64,000 nt of DNA, taken from contig NZ_SHKY01000001.1 in the NCBI RefSeq assembly GCF_004217545.1, positions 4,526,001 through 4,590,000 on the forward strand, read 5' to 3'. This document shows, piece after piece, positions 26,227 to 34,685 of the stretch (positions are counted from its first letter, which is position 1; each line of letters opens with the position of its first letter). Position numbers and translations under genes: made by a program. The notes below the pieces were generated by a model. It saw only the letters and a program-made list of their open reading frames with translations, was not told the DNA's origin and ran no database searches. This DNA is from Krasilnikovia cinnamomea. Lineage in GTDB: Bacteria > Actinomycetota > Actinomycetes > Mycobacteriales > Micromonosporaceae.

Positions 26227-26589
26227 GTGACGCACTACCTGTTGAGCGTGCACGGACCCGCCGAGCGGGACGAGTTCGGCAACTACGGCTCCAAGGAGGA
26301 GATGGAGGAGGCGTTCGCCGCCACCGGCGCCTTCAATGACAGGCTTCGCACCCAGGGCTACTGGGTCTTCGCCGGGGGACTCGCGCCGGCGTCCACGGCG
26401 ACTGTCGTGGACGGCCAGGGCGAGACGCCGGAGATGACCGACGGCCCCTACCTGGAGACCAAGGAAATCATCGGCGGTTTCTGGGTCATCGACGCACCCG
26501 ATCTCGACGTGGCGCTCAGGCTCGCGGCCGAGGGATCCAAGGCGTGCCGGGGCAAGGTCGAGGTGCGTCCGTTCGACGGCCTCGCCTGA
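26227..26589 (+). CDS. YCII-related (DGPF) domain protein
   Basis: A 120-aa protein with the YCII/DGPF signature DGPYLETKEIIGGFWVID. YCII domains form ferredoxin-like dimers with a conserved His/Asp pair, and enzymatic roles are suspected. The GTG at 26227 is preceded by GAGGAGAG. A paralogue lies at 29394, about 2.8 kb downstream, with the motif DGPYPETKEVIGGFVVVD. Such genes are often next to an ECF sigma factor, but none is present here. Confidence 0.85.
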   Translation: MTHYLLSVHGPAERDEFGNYGSKEEMEEAFAATGAFNDRLRTQGYWVFAGGLAPASTATVVDGQGETPEMTDGPYLETKEIIGGFWVIDAPDLDVALRLAAEGSKACRGKVEVRPFDGLA

Positions 26590-26740
26590 GCCGGCTGCTC
26601 CCCGTCCGGAGCCGTCGAGCGGAACACCATGACTGGCTGCCCGCTTTGTGAACAAGCGGTCCTGACTTGCAGGGCGTGGCCGGTTGGCCCGAGTAGGGAT
26701 GGGCATTGCGCTGACCTGCGGGAACGGTGAGGATGCCCGC

Positions 26741-27712
26741 GTGAAGATCATGCGATGGTTCGTTGGTACCTGGCCCTCGCGGATCTACCGTGCCCTGGCT
26801 ACCGTACCGACGGGCCTCGCCCGCGTCCCGTCGCGGCATTGGTCGGTAACCCCGGGCCGGCGGATGCCGGTCGGCGCGGCGGCCGCCACGCTCCTGGCCA
26901 CGGGGGCGCTGGTGTTCGCCACCCACCGGACACCACCAGAGCCGGCACCGGTGCCCGGGATCGTCGCAGCGGGGCCGGGGATCGTTCCCGCAGGGCCGGC
27001 CGGGCTGATCGTCCGGGACGGCGATCTCGTCGAGGCGAGCGGCCCAGTGGAGGATGCGGAGCTGTGCGCGCCGGCCCCGGTCCCGCTTTCGCTCGGCGGT
27101 GATACCTGCCCGTATGGCATCCCGGTGCCGGGCGTCAAGCCGACGGACGGCGCAACGCTGCGCGGCCGATGGCATCCGATCGGGCTGTCCGACATCCGGC
27201 GGATGCCGTACGCGCCCACGTCGGCCGGCGTGCTCGGGGGTTCCGACCTGCCGGACACCCCGCCGTGCCCGGCGCCGGCCGGTGGCTGGCGCGACGGCGA
27301 GGACTGGGTCGACGACCAGGTCCGCGACTATCTGCACGCCCATGCCGAGCAGTTCGCCGAGCCGTTCGCGACGCACCTCGGGAACGCCCGCATCCTGGTG
27401 GTCAAGGTGGTGAACGGCGACGTGGACCAGGCTCGGAAGGCGTTGACCGCGATCTACGCCGACAACCTCTGCGTGGTCGCCGCGCCCGGGGGGCACAGCA
27501 TCGCCGCAGAGGACAGGCTGCAGGCAACCACCGGCAGAGCGGTCGGGGCGCTGATGAACGACCCGGCTTCGGGCATCTACCTGGCCGGCTCGGAGGACGG
27601 CAAGATGCGGGTGATGATGGTCCAGCTGACGCAGCCGCTGTACGACAAGCTGGTCGCGATCGGCCTCGACCACCTGATCATCGACCCGTGGATCCGCCCG
27701 GCCGGCCCGTAG
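26741..27712 (+). CDS. Membrane-anchored protein of unknown function
   Basis: A protein of about 323 aa. The N-terminal ~45 residues are basic (MRWFVGTWPSRIYRALATVP...); a single hydrophobic helix follows (PVGAAAATLLATGALVFATH), then a Pro-rich exported region. Later segments (HLGNARILVVKVVNGDVDQA, MRVMMVQLTQPLYDKLVAIG) look like a folded alpha/beta domain. Four cysteines (ELCAPA, DTCPYG, TPPCPAP, NLCVVA) may form disulfides outside the cell. GTG 26741 follows GTGAGGA; ATG 26750 is possible. I recognise no family. Confidence 0.6.
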   Translation: MKIMRWFVGTWPSRIYRALATVPTGLARVPSRHWSVTPGRRMPVGAAAATLLATGALVFATHRTPPEPAPVPGIVAAGPGIVPAGPAGLIVRDGDLVEASGPVEDAELCAPAPVPLSLGGDTCPYGIPVPGVKPTDGATLRGRWHPIGLSDIRRMPYAPTSAGVLGGSDLPDTPPCPAPAGGWRDGEDWVDDQVRDYLHAHAEQFAEPFATHLGNARILVVKVVNGDVDQARKALTAIYADNLCVVAAPGGHSIAAEDRLQATTGRAVGALMNDPASGIYLAGSEDGKMRVMMVQLTQPLYDKLVAIGLDHLIIDPWIRPAGP

Positions 27713-27770
27713 TCGCAGGATGAAGCGGGTCACCCCGACCGGGCCGCCTGGCCAAGCCACAATGCCGGTC

Positions 27771-28358
27771 ATGACCCTGACAACGCGGATGCTCACGCCG
27801 GAGACCTGGGATGACTTCGCCGCCCTCGTCGAGGCCAACAACGGCGTGTGGGGTGGATGCTGGTGCATGGGATTCCATCCGGAGGGTGTCGGGGAAGGGC
27901 ACACCCCGGAAGGAAACCGGGACGCGAAGCGCCGGCACGTGACCCGTGGCACGGTCCACCAGGTGCTCGTCTACGACGGTGAGCGCTGCGTCGGCTGGTG
28001 CCAGTTCGGCTCACCGGTGGAGCTGCCCAACATCAAGAACCGGCGCGCCTACGACCGGGAAGCCGGTGATCCGCCGGACTGGCGGATCGGCTGCGTCTTC
28101 ACCAGCGCCAAAGACCGTGGCAAGGGCGTCGCCGCCGCGGCGGTCGCCGCGGCACTTGACGAAATCAGGCGGGCCGGCGGCGGCATCGTCGAGGCCTATC
28201 CGGAACAGACCGAGGACCGGCCGCCACAGCGCGGTTCCTATCTGCACACGGGACCGGAGGAGTTGTACGCGCGACACGGCTTCGCCCGCGTACGGAAGAT
28301 CGCGAAGTGGCGGTGGGTCATGCGCACCAAGGTCTCACCCCTCCTGCTTCAGCCGTGA
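27771..28358 (+). CDS. GNAT-family N-acetyltransferase
   Basis: A 195-aa acyltransferase of the GCN5-related superfamily. The Cys-rich N-terminal segment NNGVWGGCWCMGFHPEG and the acetyl-CoA region VFTSAKDRGKGVAAAAVAAA (motif A, here R-G-K-G-V-A) are visible, followed by YARHGFARVRKIAKWRWVM. This WGGCWCM-type subgroup is common in actinobacteria. I chose ATG 27771, the third in-frame ATG. The substrate is unknown. Confidence 0.8.
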   Translation: MTLTTRMLTPETWDDFAALVEANNGVWGGCWCMGFHPEGVGEGHTPEGNRDAKRRHVTRGTVHQVLVYDGERCVGWCQFGSPVELPNIKNRRAYDREAGDPPDWRIGCVFTSAKDRGKGVAAAAVAAALDEIRRAGGGIVEAYPEQTEDRPPQRGSYLHTGPEELYARHGFARVRKIAKWRWVMRTKVSPLLLQP

Positions 28359-28885
28359 TCGGCGCTCCAACCTGTCGCAGGTGGTGAGCGTGCCCGCCAT
28401 GCAGGGTCACTCTTTCGCGGTCATAGGAGCTCTCTCGCGGTCGCGGCGGGACCCCGCCGTGCCGAAGCGGGGATATGGCTCGGGCGCTGGTGGGAGTGCC
28501 CGGCACTGGCGGCGGAAGATCAGGAACCCATCGTTCACCTACTGGACATCCGGTGTTTCGCGCATGTCGGCTTGGTGGCGAGGCATCGTGAGATCGTCCC
28601 GGCAAGCCTCCCGCTGTCGTGAGGCGACACCGCAGCACGGCATCACGGGGCTGGGCGCGACGGAGACGGCATCGCCGTCTCCGTCGAATTCGGATGAACA
28701 CCCAGGCCGCGACCCCCTGTCCGCAACCTGATCGGTCAGCGACCCAACATGAGTGCCATTCGTGAAATCGCTCCCTCACGATCGTTGGATGGTTACCGAA
28801 GTTGGCCCGAGACCGCGCTCGGCGCGACACATATGCCCGTATCGTTGGCCCGGAGATGAACGGAAGGTAACGAAGGGTGTACGGA
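28359..28885. other. Intergenic region with a strong hairpin, no gene seen
   Basis: 527 bases between the acetyltransferase and the STAS gene. Frames on both strands look like shadows. The main structure is a perfect 13-bp inverted repeat at 28658-28686, listed separately. Confidence 0.4.
28658..28686. terminator. Perfect 13-bp hairpin
   Basis: CGACGGAGACGGC (28658-28670) and GCCGTCTCCGTCG (28674-28686) pair completely around a 3-base ATC loop. No T tract follows. It is 300 bases after the acetyltransferase stop, rather far for a simple terminator, so another RNA role is possible. Confidence 0.45.
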
Positions 28886-29218
28886 ATGGATGCGCCTACG
28901 CTCGACATGCGCACGGAACCCGACGGGACAGTCGTCATCCGGCCGCTGGGCGGGATCGAGGCAGCCGATGCCGTGCGACTCCAGCAACTGCTCGTGCACA
29001 CGGTACGGAAGGTCCGGCCGTCCCGGCTCGTCCTCGACTTCACCGCGGTGTCGCGCCTCGACCCGATCAACGCGGGAACGGTGTCCGCCGCGTGCGGTCT
29101 CGGAGACGACCACCAGGTCGCCGTGTTCGTCCACAACGCGTCGAGCGGGATCGCCGAACAGCTCTCGGCAGCCGGTGTGCCGTCCCACCGGCTACGCCGG
29201 ACGACCGCTGCCGCATGA
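28886..29218 (+). CDS. STAS-domain protein (anti-sigma factor antagonist-like)
   Basis: A 110-aa STAS protein. The pattern GTVVIRPLGGIEAADAVRLQ, RPSRLVLDFTAVSRLDPINA and GTVSAACGLGDDHQVAVFVH follows SpoIIAA-like domains. At the position of the regulatory Ser (D-x-S in classical antagonists) it reads LDPINAG, so phosphorylation control by a kinase may be lost. ATG 28886 is preferred; GTG 28877 is possible. No anti-sigma kinase or sigma factor lies next to it. Confidence 0.7.
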   Translation: MDAPTLDMRTEPDGTVVIRPLGGIEAADAVRLQQLLVHTVRKVRPSRLVLDFTAVSRLDPINAGTVSAACGLGDDHQVAVFVHNASSGIAEQLSAAGVPSHRLRRTTAAA

Positions 29219-29393
29219 CGGTCGCCCGCACCCGGTGGTGATGCGCCGCTGCGCGATCATCAGTACGCCGATGTCCGCCACGGCGGAGATGCCATGACGA
29301 ATTCTGCCGGCATGGCGTCGGATCCGGGGCGAGTCATTCGTAGCACAGGCGAGAGGCGGCTGGACGGGGCCGCCGGGACAAGGGAGTCGTGGG

Positions 29394-29762
29394 ATGACGC
29401 GGTACCTGATCTCGTTCAATGACGGCGCGATGGACCACATCCCCGAAGGGGACTTTCCTGACGTGGGCAAAGCCGCGCACGCGGTGGTCCAGGACGCCGT
29501 GAACGCCGGCGTGTTTGTGTTCGGCGCGGGACTCGAACGCCAGAGGGCGAGTGTGGTGGCCACGGACGGAATGGTCACCGATGGCCCTTACCCGGAGACC
29601 AAGGAGGTCATTGGCGGGTTCGTGGTCGTCGATGTGACCTCACGTGAGGAGGTGCTGACGTGGGCTGCCCGGTTCGCCGGCGCTTGTCGCTGCGAACAGG
29701 AGGTCCGGGAGCTCCTACCCGATCCCGAATTGGACGCGATGCTTCGCCGTTCTGACCGGTGA
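29394..29762 (+). CDS. YCII-related (DGPF) domain protein, second copy
   Basis: A 122-aa protein with MTRYLISFNDGAMDHIPEGD at the start and the family motif DGPYPETKEVIGGFVVVD, ending with an acidic helix (LLPDPELDAMLRRSDR). AAGGGAG precedes the ATG. It is a paralogue of the gene at 26227 but only loosely similar outside the motif. Confidence 0.85.
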   Translation: MTRYLISFNDGAMDHIPEGDFPDVGKAAHAVVQDAVNAGVFVFGAGLERQRASVVATDGMVTDGPYPETKEVIGGFVVVDVTSREEVLTWAARFAGACRCEQEVRELLPDPELDAMLRRSDR

Positions 29763-29917
29763 TGGCGCCGCGAGAACGGATCTGAGTCCTGCGCCGGCCG
29801 TTTGGGCGGGGTGGGCTTTCGGGCGCCGATCGCGGCCCGAACGGGCAGGGCCGGCGATCGCCGAGGCTGCCCGACGAGGATGGTCCCTGACCCGCGGATA
29901 CCCCTACCGTGCTCCGC

Positions 29918-30460
29918 GTGAAGAAGATCCTCGTGGCCGCTGCTGCGGCACTCGCGATGTTGACCGTAACCGGGTGCGACGACGCCACCACCGACACGGC
30001 CACGGCCGGCGGCGACAACGCACCATGCGACCTGGTGGAAGCCGCCGAGGTGGCAGCGATCCTCGGCGAGACGCCGGAGCCTCAGCGCAACGGGGCCAAC
30101 CCGGGCGGCCAGCTGTGCCTGTGGGACCGCGCCGATGACAAGCAGAGCCTGTGGTTGCAGCAGTTGGCGCCCCGGTCGAACCCGGAGCAGCACCTCAATG
30201 GCTACGGCTGGACCGCTGAGGGGTTCACCAGGTGGGCCGACAGCGACGCGGAGCCGGTCGACGGCCTCGGGGACAAGGCGATCTACGAGGCGAAGGACCA
30301 GCTCGGCGGCGGCGGTAAGGCGTTCGCGCTCTCCGTGTTGCACCACGGTGAGCGAGTGTTCGTCCTCGAACTCCACGTAAAGGGCTCCGATGGCTCTGAG
30401 GCCGACGCCACCCTCGACAAGCTCCGTCCGGTCGCCGCGAAGATCGTCGAACGGCACTGA
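29918..30460 (+). CDS. Secreted lipoprotein (DUF3558-like)
   Basis: A 180-aa lipoprotein. The signal KKILVAAAAALAMLTVTGC ends in the lipobox VTGC. The mature part has the DUF3558-like pattern: CDLVEAAEVAAILGETPEPQ, GGQLCLWDRADD, then a domain ending LDKLRPVAAKIVERH. Two cysteines could form a disulfide. GTG 29918 is the likely start; GTG 29909 is three codons upstream. Its function is unknown; it is attached to the outer face of the membrane. Confidence 0.75.
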   Translation: MKKILVAAAAALAMLTVTGCDDATTDTATAGGDNAPCDLVEAAEVAAILGETPEPQRNGANPGGQLCLWDRADDKQSLWLQQLAPRSNPEQHLNGYGWTAEGFTRWADSDAEPVDGLGDKAIYEAKDQLGGGGKAFALSVLHHGERVFVLELHVKGSDGSEADATLDKLRPVAAKIVERH

Positions 30461-30471
30461 GAGCGCAGTGA

Positions 30472-31272
30472 CTAGCAACGGCGGGATCGCTGCCAGGCCA
30501 GATAGGCGGCCGGCCTGTCCGTGACGATGCCCGAGATCGGGTACCTGGTCATCCGCTGCCACTCGCTCGCCGTGTTGGCCGTCCAGGTGTAGACCTTCAA
30601 GCCCGCGCCGGTCCACTTCGCCATGCGTCCGGCGGTGATTGCGTGGTGGTGCTTGATCAGGATGCTGGCGTGGGGTGTGACGGCCGCCGGGTTCGCATCG
30701 CCGAGGCCCTGGACCAGGGCCCGCTTGAACCCCGGTACCTTCGCCCTGGCCTCGTCGAGCGTGGCTGAATCGAAGGAGGCCAGGGTCAGCTTGGAGGTCA
30801 TGCCCGGGCGGGAGGTGAGGGCGGCCTTGAACGCGGACCACTGGGCGTTGGTGGGGTTGGTCTTCAGCTCGACGAACACCTGCGCGCCGTCCACCTGCGC
30901 GTCGTTGACCACGTCGGCGAGCGTGGGTACCGGCTGGCCGTCGGACGTGCGCAGCCGGGAGATCTCGGCGTAGGTCAGGTCGGCGACTTTCCCGGTGCCG
31001 TTCGTGGTGCGGTCGACATCGGGGTCGTGCATGATCACCGGCACGCTGTCGGCGGTAAACCGGACATCGGTCTCCCAGAAGGAGTTGCCGGAGTTCCGCG
31101 CTCGCCTGAAGGCATTGCGGGTGTTCTCCGCGTAGCGCTCGGTGCCGCCACGGTGGGCGATACCCGGCCTGGCCACACAGGCGCTGACCTGCGCCGATGC
31201 CAGTTCGGTGACGGAGGCAAGGCCACCGCCGATGGCTAGTGCGGTCAGGATCGCAAACGATCTACGAATCAT
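30472..31272 (-). CDS. Secreted glycerophosphodiester phosphodiesterase
   Basis: A 266-aa exported GDPD that hydrolyses glycerophosphodiesters to glycerol-3-phosphate and an alcohol. A Sec signal (MIRRSFAILTALAIGGGLAS, then VTELASAQ) is followed by the catalytic HRG motif in GIAHRGGTERYAENT, the metal ligands in ETDVRFTADSVPVIMHDPDV, and VFVELKTNPT. The C-terminus GIVTDRPAAYLAWQ is typical. It is convergent with the lipoprotein gene, 11 bases apart. Confidence 0.93.
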   Translation of the reverse strand: MIRRSFAILTALAIGGGLASVTELASAQVSACVARPGIAHRGGTERYAENTRNAFRRARNSGNSFWETDVRFTADSVPVIMHDPDVDRTTNGTGKVADLTYAEISRLRTSDGQPVPTLADVVNDAQVDGAQVFVELKTNPTNAQWSAFKAALTSRPGMTSKLTLASFDSATLDEARAKVPGFKRALVQGLGDANPAAVTPHASILIKHHHAITAGRMAKWTGAGLKVYTWTANTASEWQRMTRYPISGIVTDRPAAYLAWQRSRRC

Positions 31273-31371
31273 CCGCGAAGCGTGGCACGCATCGAAGAAT
31301 CGAAGATCACCGGGGTGGGCGGGTCGCTGTCTTCGTCACCCGAACGCGATCACCAGGTCAACTGTTGCGGG

Positions 31372-32445
31372 TCAGTGCTCCGTGGTCGTGGTGAGGGTGA
31401 TGAGCCGGGTGGCCTGGTCCTTCAGGCTGGCCGCGGCGGTCAGGACGGTCTCGGCGGCCTCCGCCGAGGACTGGACCGCGTCGGCGACGGCCTGCATGCC
31501 GCCGGTCATCTCGGAGCTGGTCGCGCTCTGTTGCTGGACCGCTCCGGCGATCATGCCCTGCTGTTCGGCGACCGCGTCGATCAGCTCGACGATCCCGGAG
31601 ATCCCCTCGGCGGCCTCGGTGCTCTCCGTTTGGATCCCCTCGATGATCTCGGAGATCTGGCCGGTGGCCTCGGCGGTCCGCGCGGCGAGCTCCTTGACCT
31701 CACCGGCGACGACGGCGAAGCCCTTGCCCATCTCGCCCGCCCGGGCGGACTCGATGGTGGCGTTCAGGGCCAGCAGCTTGGTCTGTTCGGCGATCTCGGT
31801 GATCAGCCGGGTGACGCTGCCGATCCGCTGGCTCGACTCCTGCAACTGCTCCATCCGGCGGGTGGCGTCGCGTGCGGCCTGCACGGCGGCGGTCGTGCTG
31901 GACGAGGCGCTGGTGATGCCGCGGGAGATCTCCTTGATGCTCTCGGTGAGCTCGGCGGAGCCCTGCGAGACGCCGTCGGCCTGCTCGGAGCTGTGCCGCG
32001 CGCTGCTGACGAGCTCCTGCCCGGCCTCGGTCAGCGAGGTACTCGCCGCGGAGAGTTCCTGCGCCAGGTCCGCGGCGAGCGCCTGGGTCCGGGACTGCTC
32101 GGTGGTGTCGATGTAGTTCATCAGGATGCCGCCGGCGAACCGGTCGAAGTTCGCGGTGCCCTGGAGGGGTTCGCCGGGCCGGCTCTGCCGGACGAACGGG
32201 AACGAGTCGATGGTCCGTACGGTTTCCTGCAGGATCGTCCGCAGTCCCTGCAACGCCTGCGGGCCCTGCGTCTTGAGGATGTGCTCGATGGCCAGCACGG
32301 CTGCCTTGTTGCGGTACAGGGCCTCGCCCGCGCCGTCAACGATCAGCAGCGCGGCGGGCGCGTTGTCGAACGCCTCGAACACCGAATTCCCGAACTGGGA
32401 GAGAGCGTGGGTATTCGTGCCCCGCGTCCGCCACCACTTGCGCAT
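31372..32445 (-). CDS. Soluble methyl-accepting chemotaxis-like protein with PAS-type sensor
   Basis: A protein of about 357 aa without transmembrane segments. Residues ~15-110 look like a PAS/sensor domain (FEAFDNAPAALLIVDGAGEA). After a linker comes a long coiled MCP signalling domain whose hairpin tip is intact: LLALNATIESARAGEMGKGF then AVVAGEVKELAARTAEATGQ. It ends without a CheR-binding tail. ATG 32445 removes an Arg/Pro-rich false N-terminus. No che genes lie nearby. Its presence suggests a motile or zoospore-forming actinomycete. Confidence 0.88.
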   Translation of the reverse strand: MRKWWRTRGTNTHALSQFGNSVFEAFDNAPAALLIVDGAGEALYRNKAAVLAIEHILKTQGPQALQGLRTILQETVRTIDSFPFVRQSRPGEPLQGTANFDRFAGGILMNYIDTTEQSRTQALAADLAQELSAASTSLTEAGQELVSSARHSSEQADGVSQGSAELTESIKEISRGITSASSSTTAAVQAARDATRRMEQLQESSQRIGSVTRLITEIAEQTKLLALNATIESARAGEMGKGFAVVAGEVKELAARTAEATGQISEIIEGIQTESTEAAEGISGIVELIDAVAEQQGMIAGAVQQQSATSSEMTGGMQAVADAVQSSAEAAETVLTAAASLKDQATRLITLTTTTEH

Positions 32446-32673
32446 CTCGACTCCGCATCCACTGGCTGTCCCCCGAGTGTTTGTCGGCAGCGCCGGGCAG
32501 GACTTGAGGCGGCCCCGGTGCGAATGCGGACGGCGGGCGGGACCAGGATCAGACGCGACCCACCGCGAAAGAGTCAGACAAATGCCGCCGCCGACGGCCT
32601 TGTCCGCCACCCTCAGGGAGCACGCCCGCTGATCATGAAGCCGTCCTATCAGGATCAGGCGTGCGGACGGCTC

Positions 32674-32859
32674 CTAGGCGGAACTTCCGTGTGCGGCGTA
32701 CCGCTCGTCCCACTGCCGCAGGTCTTCCAGGACCCGGCGCACGGAACGGCCGAGCGCCGAGTCGTCCTCCAGGAAGATCGCCTCCAGGGGCAGGGAACTC
32801 ACGTCGGGTAAGAGCCGTACGGGCTCCTCGTCCACGGTGTGCACGTGCGGCTCGACCAT
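32674..32859 (-). CDS. Precursor-like RiPP peptide 2 (FxSxx-COOH-type leader, ends YAAHGSSA)
   Basis: A 61-aa acidic peptide. Leader-like region: VRLLPDVSSLPLEAIFLEDD then SALGRSVRRVLEDLRQWDER. C-terminus: YAAHGSSA. The leader pattern (LPD-x-x-x-LPL-x-x-(I/V)-x-x-x-x-D, then RRV-x-E-x-L) fits FxSxx-COOH precursors, but His stands where the family has Phe. AGGAGG lies 7 bases before the ATG. It is the last gene of the cluster, separated by 242 bases from precursor 1, so it may have its own promoter. Confidence 0.8.
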   Translation of the reverse strand: MVEPHVHTVDEEPVRLLPDVSSLPLEAIFLEDDSALGRSVRRVLEDLRQWDERYAAHGSSA

Positions 32860-33101
32860 GCTTGCCTCCTGCGGCGCGTGACGAACGGCCCGGCTACCTG
32901 CGCCGTCGTTGGCGAGGTCGGACGGTCGTCTGCCGCCGATGCCGGGCCCAGATGCGACGCAACCGTCGCTGAGAGGCAATGAGGTACGGAGCTCGAGGGC
33001 GAGCGACCACCATACCGCGCCAGCTCTGGGCACCACGATACGTGGACACATATCGCTTTCCCAGCCTGTCGTGACAATGCGGCCGGGACACCCCGGGGTC
33101 G

Positions 33102-33287
33102 CTACGGGGTGGTGCCGTGGGCCGCGTAGTTCTCGCCCGGCCGGCCGAGCTCCTCGTGGACGCGCCGCAGAGCGTTGTTCAGCACCGTGTCCTCGGCGCT
33201 GAGGACCTTGTCCAGGGGCAGGGTGCCGAGATCGGGAATGACGTGATTCACGTCGCTGTCCGTGGTGTTCGCTGCCGCGTCGTCCAT
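33102..33287 (-). CDS. Precursor-like RiPP peptide 1 (FxSxx-COOH-type leader, ends YAAHGTTP)
   Basis: Also exactly 61 aa: HVIPDLGTLPLDKVLSAEDT then VLNNALRRVHEELGRPGENY, ending AAHGTTP. It aligns over its whole second half with precursor 2: both have ENY/ERY-AAHG followed by two hydroxy residues and one small residue. The start ATG 33287 has GGAGGG in its leader. It lies 90 bases after the HExxH gene in the same direction. A role as substrate of the adjacent radical SAM enzyme is inferred from family context. Confidence 0.8.
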   Translation of the reverse strand: MDDAAANTTDSDVNHVIPDLGTLPLDKVLSAEDTVLNNALRRVHEELGRPGENYAAHGTTP

Positions 33288-33291
33288 CCCT

Positions 33292-33327
33292 GCGCCCTCC
33301 ACCTGTCCGGCGCCCTCCACCTGTCCG
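33292..33327. repeat. 18-bp tandem duplication over the ribosome-binding region of precursor 1
   Basis: Two perfect 18-bp units, 33292-33309 and 33310-33327. On the coding strand each contains GGTGGAGGGCGC, so the Shine-Dalgarno-like GGAGGG is doubled. The inner copy is the one at functional distance from ATG 33287. In-frame readthrough of the unit (G-Q-V-E-G-A) is possible, but the ATG at 33287 is more natural. Confidence 0.85.
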
Positions 33328-33377
33328 CTTCCGGAGGGCGCCGAGGAGCGTCGCGCCGGCGCGTCGTCAGCGAAATC

Positions 33378-34685
33378 CTATCGCTTGGCAGGAGCACCCG
33401 AGGTCACAACACGGCTATTGTGCGCCGTCCAGGCCGCGCGCCTGCGCCGCAGCGAGTCATCGGCGGTAGCCGATGCGGAAACGGGTACCGGAACGGCCAG
33501 CAGGGCATCCAGCGCGGTGCGGAGATGGCCGGCGAGGACCCGGCCGCGCGGGGTGAGCTCGCCGGAGCTCTCCAACGCGGCGAGACCCACGTCGACGTGC
33601 GTACGGACGACGGCGAACTCGCGGGCGGCCTCGTCCGCGAGGGCCGGCGCCGCCAGCAGCGCCCGCCAGGTGTCGGCCACGCCGAGGAACGCGTAGACGC
33701 CCTGGATCAGGCCGCCGGTGGGCCGGGCATCGACCCGCCACGGTGCGAAGTGGCGTTCGGTGCCGCCGGGGACGACGAGGGGGACCAGGTCGAGCAGCGC
33801 GCTGAGCTTCGAATGCTGGAACTCGTGGACCAGCGTCACGGCGAACTCGGTGGCCGACCGTGGCCGGGTCAGCCCCATCGTCCCGAACGCGTCGCGGGCC
33901 GTGCCGCTGCGCGCCACCCCGCTGTCGTCCGTGACCAGCGGGACCAGCGAGCGCAGGCCCACGGTCAGCTCGTCGGCCCGTTCCGGCGCGCAGCCGGCCA
34001 GCAGGGCCCAGGCTTCGGCGTAGCGGTCCTGCCAGCCGGTGAACTCGGCGTCGCCGAAACGGCCCGCCGGTGATGCGTGATAACAGTCCCGGTACGGGTT
34101 GCCGTCCTCGACCGCGACCGTCGCGACCCGGTCGCCGTGCCGGGCACGCAACCGGCGCAGCGGCTGCCAGCCCTGATCGTCGTCCGCGGCGCGGACCGTG
34201 GCGGACGGGCCCGACACGGTCGCCCGTCCGCCCGACACCGTGATCAGCGCCGGGCCGTCCCCACAGTGCACCGCCGTGCCGAGGGTTGGCAGCGTGACCG
34301 CTCCCCACCGCGTACGGGTATGCAGCTCGGTGTCGACGCCCGCGCGCAGCGCCGCGACGGCGGCGACGGCGCCGAGCTGCGCCACGTCCTCCGCCAGGGG
34401 CACGGCGGACTCCGCGTGACCGAGGTGGCGGCGCACCGTCCAGGCCAGCCAGGCGCCGACTAGCGGATCGTCGAGGAGTTCGGTGACCGCCCGGCGGTCG
34501 CGCCGGTCCGCTTCGATCAGCACGTCGATGGCGTCCCGGTCGCACCCGGCTGTGCTCAGGTGGCGCAGCAGCAGCAGGCGCTTGCTGCGCTGCGCCGCGG
34601 CGAGATCCGCGACGGTCGCGGCCCCGCCGAGGCCCGAACCGAGGGCGGCGAACTGCTCGGGTGGCACCTCGTGATACGCGATCAT
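33378..34685 (-). CDS. HExxH-motif peptide-modification protein of a RiPP cluster
   Basis: A 435-aa protein of the HEXXH putative peptide-modification family. The motif is intact: FAVTLVHEFQHSKLSALLDL, followed by GTERHFAPWRVDARPTGGLI, where a third metal ligand may lie. The family has been associated with 2-oxoglutarate-type peptide beta-hydroxylation in annotation databases; I cannot verify this here. In classical Fxs systems this domain can be fused to the radical SAM enzyme; here it is free-standing. Its ATG overlaps the stop of the maturase gene (ATGA), implying translational coupling. Confidence 0.88.
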   Translation of the reverse strand: MIAYHEVPPEQFAALGSGLGGAATVADLAAAQRSKRLLLLRHLSTAGCDRDAIDVLIEADRRDRRAVTELLDDPLVGAWLAWTVRRHLGHAESAVPLAEDVAQLGAVAAVAALRAGVDTELHTRTRWGAVTLPTLGTAVHCGDGPALITVSGGRATVSGPSATVRAADDDQGWQPLRRLRARHGDRVATVAVEDGNPYRDCYHASPAGRFGDAEFTGWQDRYAEAWALLAGCAPERADELTVGLRSLVPLVTDDSGVARSGTARDAFGTMGLTRPRSATEFAVTLVHEFQHSKLSALLDLVPLVVPGGTERHFAPWRVDARPTGGLIQGVYAFLGVADTWRALLAAPALADEAAREFAVVRTHVDVGLAALESSGELTPRGRVLAGHLRTALDALLAVPVPVSASATADDSLRRRRAAWTAHNSRVVTSGAPAKR

